Assembly (NCBI GenBank): GCA_030671915.1
Contig: DAOVHN010000229.1
Location: 1-5,005, forward strand
DNA: 5,005 nt
From: Pseudomonadota bacterium
GTDB taxonomy: Bacteria; Pseudomonadota; Alphaproteobacteria; UBA8366; JADFVY01
Reading direction: 5' to 3'
Positions within the stretch are counted from its first letter, which is position 1. The number at the start of each line of letters is the position of its first letter. The translations under genes and the position numbers were made by a program. The notes beneath the pieces are model-generated. The model worked only from the letters and a program-made list of their open reading frames with translations. It was not told the DNA's origin and searched no databases. Below, piece by piece: positions 1 to 5,005 of this stretch.

Positions 1-603
1 GGCTATCCCGTCGGTATCGTCGCCAATAACGGCATCCTGTTTTCCGAGTCCGCGCTGAAGGGCGCGCATTTCGTCGAACTCTGCGCCCAGAGGGGTATAC
101 CGCTGGTCTTCCTGCAGAATATCTCGGGCTTCATGGTCGGCCGGAAATACGAGGCCGGTGGCATCGCCCGCGACGGCGCCAAGCTGGTCACCGCGGTCGC
201 CTGCGCGCGTGTGCCGAAATTCACCGTCATCATCGGCGGTTCCTTCGGGGCCGGCAATTACGGCATGTGCGGGCGGGCCTATTCGCCGCGACTGCTTTTC
301 ATGTGGCCGAACGCGCGGATATCGGTAATGGGCGGCGAGCAGGCGGCGGGCGTGCTGGCCCAGGTGCGCCGCGACAATATCGAAGCCGGCGGCAAGAAAT
401 GGAGTAGTAAGGCCGAAGCCGAATTCAAGGCGCCGCTGCTGGAGCAGTACGAGCATCAGGGCCACCCCTATTATGCCACGGCCCGGCTGTGGGACGACGG
501 CATCATCGATCCGGCGGATACCCGCATGGTGCTGGGCCTGTCGATCTCCGCCGCGCTGAACGCGCCGATTCCGCCGACGAAGTTCGGCGTGTTCAGAATG
601 TGA
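1..603 (+). CDS. liuB: 3-methylcrotonyl-CoA carboxylase, carboxyltransferase (beta) subunit, C-terminal part
   Basis: This is the last 200 residues of an acyl-CoA carboxylase carboxyltransferase subunit, open at the window's left edge; full family members are about 530-540 residues, so roughly the first 330 lie outside. The enzyme moves the carboxyl group from carboxybiotin to 3-methylcrotonyl-CoA, giving 3-methylglutaconyl-CoA, in cytosolic leucine and isovalerate breakdown. The visible part is the C-terminal crotonase-fold carboxyltransferase domain. It has NISGFMVG (nt 118-141), a glycine-rich oxyanion segment [16 protein letters not shown] (nt 235-282), then [17 protein letters not shown] (nt 298-348) and a KFGVFRM C-terminus, all typical of MccB. 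Propionyl-CoA and geranyl-CoA carboxylase beta subunits share the fold. The methylglutaconyl-CoA hydratase 13 bp downstream and the biotin subunit after it favour the methylcrotonyl role. The symbol follows Pseudomonas liu naming; mccB is a synonym. Stop codon TGA at 601-603. Confidence 0.93.
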   Translation, partial: GYPVGIVANNGILFSESALKGAHFVELCAQRGIPLVFLQNISGFMVGRKYEAGGIARDGAKLVTAVACARVPKFTVIIGGSFGAGNYGMCGRAYSPRLLFMWPNARISVMGGEQAAGVLAQVRRDNIEAGGKKWSSKAEAEFKAPLLEQYEHQGHPYYATARLWDDGIIDPADTRMVLGLSISAALNAPIPPTKFGVFRM

Positions 604-606
604 CCC

Positions 607-614
607 GGGGGAGG
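607..614 (+). promoter_or_regulatory. Ribosome binding site of the hydratase gene
   Basis: A purine tract, GGGGGAGG, lies in the 13-bp gap between the carboxyltransferase stop codon and the ATG at 617. Only 2 bp separate its end from the ATG, which is short, but the upstream G-run allows looser pairing. It supports 617 as the start and suggests translational coupling within one transcript. Confidence 0.6.
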
Positions 615-616
615 CC

Positions 617-1411
617 ATGAAACAGGATGTCGTGATCGTGGATACGGACGAGCGGGGGGTCGCCACCGTCACCATGAATCGTCCGGAAAAACACAACGCC
701 TTCAATGAAGTGCTGGTCGCGGATCTGCAAGAGGCCTTCGGGCACCTGGCCCGCAATCCCTTTGTCCGGGCCGTTGTGCTGACCGGCGCCGGCAAGAGTT
801 TTTCCGCCGGTGCCGACCTCAACTGGATGCAGGAAATGGCTAACTATTCCATGGAGGCCAATTTGGGCGATGCCACGCGGCTGGCGGATATGCTCCATGC
901 GCTGGATTCCCTGCCCCAGCCGACGGTGGCCAGGATCAACGGCGGGGCCTATGGCGGCGCCGTCGGGCTGATCGGCGCCTGCGACATCGCCATCGCGCAG
1001 GACGAAGCGAGTTTCGGCATTACCGAGGTGCGGCTCGGCCTGATCCCCTCGGTTATTTCTCCTTACGTGCTGCGCGCCATCGGGCCGCGCCAGGCCCGCC
1101 GCTACACCCTGACCGGCGAGCGCTTCGACGCCGCCGAGGCGCTGCGCATCGGCCTGGTGCACAGGGTCGAGCGAAAGAAGACCTTCGACGCCGCGGTCAA
1201 TGACATCATCGAAAGGCTGGTGGCCGGCGCGCCCGGGGCGCAGGAAGAGGTCAAGGCGCTGTTCCGAGACATCTGGGAACTCGACCGTACCGGCGACGCC
1301 GTGCGCGCCGACACCGCCCAGCGCATCGCGCGCCGCCGCACCACCGACGAGGCCAGGGAAGGCATGGCCGCCTTCCTGGGCAAACGCAAACCGGATTGGG
1401 TGGGGGAATGA
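617..1411 (+). CDS. liuC: Methylglutaconyl-CoA hydratase (enoyl-CoA hydratase/isomerase family)
   Basis: A 264-residue crotonase-family protein, full length for the family. Its likely reaction is hydration of 3-methylglutaconyl-CoA to HMG-CoA, the step after methylcrotonyl-CoA carboxylase in leucine degradation. The family is clear from the N-terminal MNRPEKHNAFN (residues 20-30), the first oxyanion and CoA-binding segment SAGADLNWM (63-71), the second oxyanion segment GGAYGGAVGL (109-118), CDIAIA (122-127), FGITEVRLGLIPSVISPYV (133-151), and ALRIGLVHRV (175-184). E137 aligns with the second catalytic glutamate of rat enoyl-CoA hydratase (E164). The position of the first (E144) is G117, so only one of the two classical acids is present. 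The usual PGAGG after the second glutamate is PSVIS. Substrate assignment rests mostly on its position between the two carboxylase subunit genes; a general enoyl-CoA hydratase or isomerase cannot be excluded from sequence alone. The ATG follows a ribosome binding site and gives a standard N-terminus. Confidence 0.85.
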   Translation: MKQDVVIVDTDERGVATVTMNRPEKHNAFNEVLVADLQEAFGHLARNPFVRAVVLTGAGKSFSAGADLNWMQEMANYSMEANLGDATRLADMLHALDSLPQPTVARINGGAYGGAVGLIGACDIAIAQDEASFGITEVRLGLIPSVISPYVLRAIGPRQARRYTLTGERFDAAEALRIGLVHRVERKKTFDAAVNDIIERLVAGAPGAQEEVKALFRDIWELDRTGDAVRADTAQRIARRRTTDEAREGMAAFLGKRKPDWVGE

Positions 1412-1447
1412 TTGCACCGGGTATGGCAATGTATCCCCCCCACCCAC

Positions 1448-1453
1448 GGGAAG
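1448..1453 (+). promoter_or_regulatory. Weak ribosome binding site of the carboxylase alpha gene
   Basis: GGGAAG sits 7 bp before the ATG at 1461, within the 49-bp gap (1412-1460) after the hydratase stop. The match to the anti-Shine-Dalgarno sequence is modest, but the spacing is good. It is the only purine-rich tract in the gap close to the start, and the rest of the gap includes a run of seven C at 1434-1440. I see no hairpin or promoter there, so the gene is probably read from the operon transcript. Confidence 0.4.
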
Positions 1454-1460
1454 CGCACCG

Positions 1461-3506
<2,046 letters not shown>

Positions 3507-3512
<6 letters not shown>

Positions 3513-4265
3513 CCGGCCCAGAATCGCCTTCGCCGCTACGGCAATATCGGCGACCACCAGTGTGCCGGGTTTCAGTTTCGCCTCGTCGCCTTCCACATAC
3601 TTGCCCGTCTTCACCAATATTCCGCCCAGGCCCGCTTCCATGGCGCCGTTGACGTCCGACTCCCAGTCGTCGCCGATCATCACCGTCTGGTTCGCGCCGC
3701 AGCCCATGGAGGCCAGCGCGGCGGCGAAGAAATCGGGGGCCGGCTTGCCCAGGACGGTCGCCTCGACACCCGCCGCATATTCCAGCGCCGCGACGAAGGC
3801 GCCGGCGTCCAGGGTCAACCCGTCTGCCTGCATGAAATAACGGTTCTTCGCCAGCGCGATCAGCGGGGCGCCCTCCATGATCAGGCGGAAGGCCCGGTTC
3901 AGCGCCTCGTAAGTGAAGCCCGGCCCGGCGTCGCCGATGACCACGGCATCGGGTTCGCCATCCATATCCGGGAAATCCTCCAGTAGCGGCGGGGCGATCA
4001 ACAGCCAGGGCGTCAGCCCGCGCGCCGCCAGCCAGTCCCGCGCGGCGGCCGCCGGGGTGAACAGTTCTTGCGGTTCGATCTCGAAACCCATGCGGGCGAG
4101 CTTGTCGAGCACATTGCGCTTGGGACTGCTGGTCGTGTTGGTGATGAAGCACAGGGCCAGCCCGGCCGCGCGCAGCCCTTCCAACGCCTGGCGCGCGCCG
4201 TCGATCGGCCGGTCGCCCACATAGAGCACACCGCCGATATCCAGAAGCACGCCACGGACATTCAT
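3507..4265 (-). CDS. HAD-superfamily IIA phosphatase, LHPP-like (TIGR01458-type)
   Basis: A 252-residue, apparently full-length hydrolase of the haloacid dehalogenase superfamily with the C2 cap of subclass IIA. Motif I is LLDIGGVLY (residues 7-15), with D9 as the expected phosphoryl-accepting nucleophile. Motif II is ITNTT (41-45), motif III is K174 in VLGKPAPDFF, and motif IV is MIGDDWESDV (196-205) with acidic residues D199, D200 and D204 for magnesium. The cap carries GDAGPGFTYEALNRAF (111-126) and LDAGAFVAALEYAAG (152-166). From memory, these line up well with mammalian LHPP (phospholysine/phosphohistidine inorganic pyrophosphate phosphatase) and HDHD2. The position two after the nucleophile is G11, where most HADs have a second Asp and LHPP/HDHD2 have Ser. 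The substrate is unknown; sugar phosphates, pyridoxal phosphate, phosphoamino acids or pyrophosphate are all possible. No signal peptide is seen, so it is probably cytosolic. The ATG at 4265-4263 lacks a good ribosome binding site but places motif I at the usual distance from the N-terminus. Confidence 0.9.
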
Positions 4266-4329
4266 CTCTGCCGGCCCCGATATTTTCAGCTATGATTGGA
4301 CTATAACAGATACGCGAAGGAAGCGGCAT
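4266..4329. promoter_or_regulatory. Divergent intergenic region with probable promoter(s)
   Basis: This 64-bp spacer separates the two divergent start codons and must carry control signals for both unless transcription enters from elsewhere. Its middle, about 4281-4310, is clearly AT-richer than the flanking genes. On the + strand, TATAAC at 4302-4307 could be a -10 element; it would give a leader of only about 15-20 bases before the TTG at 4330. On the - strand, TATAGT (4305-4300) is a similar near-match. I could not pair either with a convincing -35 box, so exact elements are uncertain. CTAT occurs twice, 11 bp apart (4290 and 4301). Confidence 0.45.
4317..4323 (+). promoter_or_regulatory. 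Ribosome binding site that decides the TTG start of the oxygenase gene
   Basis: AAGGAAG lies 6 bp before the TTG at 4330, a good match and spacing. The first in-frame ATG is at 4387 (codon 20) and has no comparable purine tract in front of it, so the TTG is the better start. Confidence 0.7.
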
Positions 4330-4986
4330 TTGGCGCACACGGCGATTCTTGATTTCGACACGGCCTTCGTCGCGGATGCGACGGCGATGGCGGATGCGTT
4401 GCGCCGGGTTGGCGACGAGGAAGCAGCGTCGCTGGCGCTGCTGCCGGCCGGGGCGCTCGGGCCCCTGCTGGAAGAGGCCCGCGGCCTGCGTTACCGCCCG
4501 GCGCGGCCGGTGGTGGGGCAGGGGGATACAGCCGTCCATCAGGATTTCGACCTGACCACCGAACTGCCGCCGGATGGCGCGCTGCTGGCGCTGTCGCGGG
4601 CGCTGAACCGGTTGATCGGCGAGGCGCTGGCCGGCATGCGCTCAGCCCCCTTGCCCGGTGGGTTTGAAATCAACGATTATATCGTTCAGCGCTATCCGGC
4701 GGGCTGCGAGGGCATGTCGCCCCATCGCGACCATATCCGCTATACCGGGCTGGTGGCGATCGTCATGCTGGGCGGGGCCGGGCGGTTCCTGGTCTGCGAC
4801 GACCGCGCCGGCGCCAACGGGCGCGAAATCCCCTGCGCGCCCGGCGACCTCCTGCTGATGCGCGCCCCCGGCTTCCAGGGCCGCGGCGACCGGCCTTTCC
4901 ATGCCGTGCGGGATATTACCGAGGATCGTTATATCCTGGGACTGAGGCATGACGCCCGCCCGGAACGTTGGGACGGTCAGGCCTAA
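4330..4986 (+). CDS. AlkB-like 2-oxoglutarate/Fe(II)-dependent dioxygenase, substrate unknown
   Basis: A 218-residue protein starting at TTG. The C-terminal half is a double-stranded beta-helix oxygenase domain. H132 and D134 (PHRDH) form the HxD iron motif, H191 (RPFHAVRD) is the likely distal histidine, and R200 and R206 in RYILGLR fit the 2-oxoglutarate-binding arginines. From memory, E. coli AlkB (216 residues) has H131, D133, H187, R204 and R210, plus an NRY segment (120-122) before the HxD motif; here QRY occupies 120-122. GDLLLM (172-177) corresponds to the GDxxxW-type strand of AlkB. The N-terminal 110 residues are not recognisable to me, including the region that would form a nucleotide-recognition lid. 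AlkB homologues remove alkyl groups from nucleic acids, but the changed contact residues make DNA repair only one possibility; protein or small-molecule hydroxylation is another. No signal peptide or membrane segment is seen. It is transcribed divergently from the phosphatase. Stop codon TAA at 4984-4986; the last 19 bases of the window show nothing recognisable. Confidence 0.75.
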   Translation: MAHTAILDFDTAFVADATAMADALRRVGDEEAASLALLPAGALGPLLEEARGLRYRPARPVVGQGDTAVHQDFDLTTELPPDGALLALSRALNRLIGEALAGMRSAPLPGGFEINDYIVQRYPAGCEGMSPHRDHIRYTGLVAIVMLGGAGRFLVCDDRAGANGREIPCAPGDLLLMRAPGFQGRGDRPFHAVRDITEDRYILGLRHDARPERWDGQA

Positions 4987-5005
4987 CAACTCACTTCACA
5001 CAAAC

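Noticed and set aside
1434..1440. Run of seven C bases as a possible phase-variation or slippage tract
   Set aside because: It is short, lies in the non-coding gap ahead of a core metabolic gene, and does not sit between recognisable promoter elements.
1200..1460. N-terminal extension of the carboxylase alpha subunit by 87 residues
   Set aside because: The frame is open upstream, but it would overlap the hydratase gene and encode Arg/Pro/Ser-rich sequence unlike the family. The conserved biotin carboxylase N-terminus begins at the ATG at 1461.

Overview
The window is a GC-rich, tightly packed stretch of bacterial chromosome with strong G/C preference at third codon positions. Its gene types suggest a proteobacterium, probably an alphaproteobacterium; that assignment is inference from gene style only, because no rRNA or taxon-specific marker is present. 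Five protein genes cover almost the whole window. I see no tRNA, rRNA, CRISPR array, insertion sequence, phage gene or long repeat.

Positions 1-3512 (+ strand) hold the distal part of a leucine/isovalerate degradation (liu/mcc) operon, in the order carboxyltransferase (beta) subunit of 3-methylcrotonyl-CoA carboxylase (5' end outside the window), methylglutaconyl-CoA hydratase of the crotonase family, and biotin-carrying (alpha) subunit of 3-methylcrotonyl-CoA carboxylase. The two carboxylase subunits convert 3-methylcrotonyl-CoA to 3-methylglutaconyl-CoA. The hydratase between them converts that to 3-hydroxy-3-methylglutaryl-CoA (HMG-CoA). The lyase that would cleave HMG-CoA (liuE/mvaB) does not follow in this window.

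Positions 3507-4265 (- strand) encode a HAD-superfamily IIA phosphatase of the LHPP-like type. Its last codons overlap tail-to-tail with the end of the carboxylase alpha gene by 6 bp. A 64-bp AT-rich spacer (4266-4329) then separates it from a divergent gene at 4330-4986 (+). That gene starts at TTG and encodes a small 2-oxoglutarate/Fe(II) dioxygenase that resembles AlkB in layout but has changes at co-substrate positions.

The window looks largely like ordinary core metabolism. The points worth a second look are the single-glutamate active site of the hydratase, the altered motif I of the phosphatase, the AlkB-like protein of unknown substrate, and the convergent gene overlap without a visible terminator. 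I found no convincing undescribed multi-gene system.
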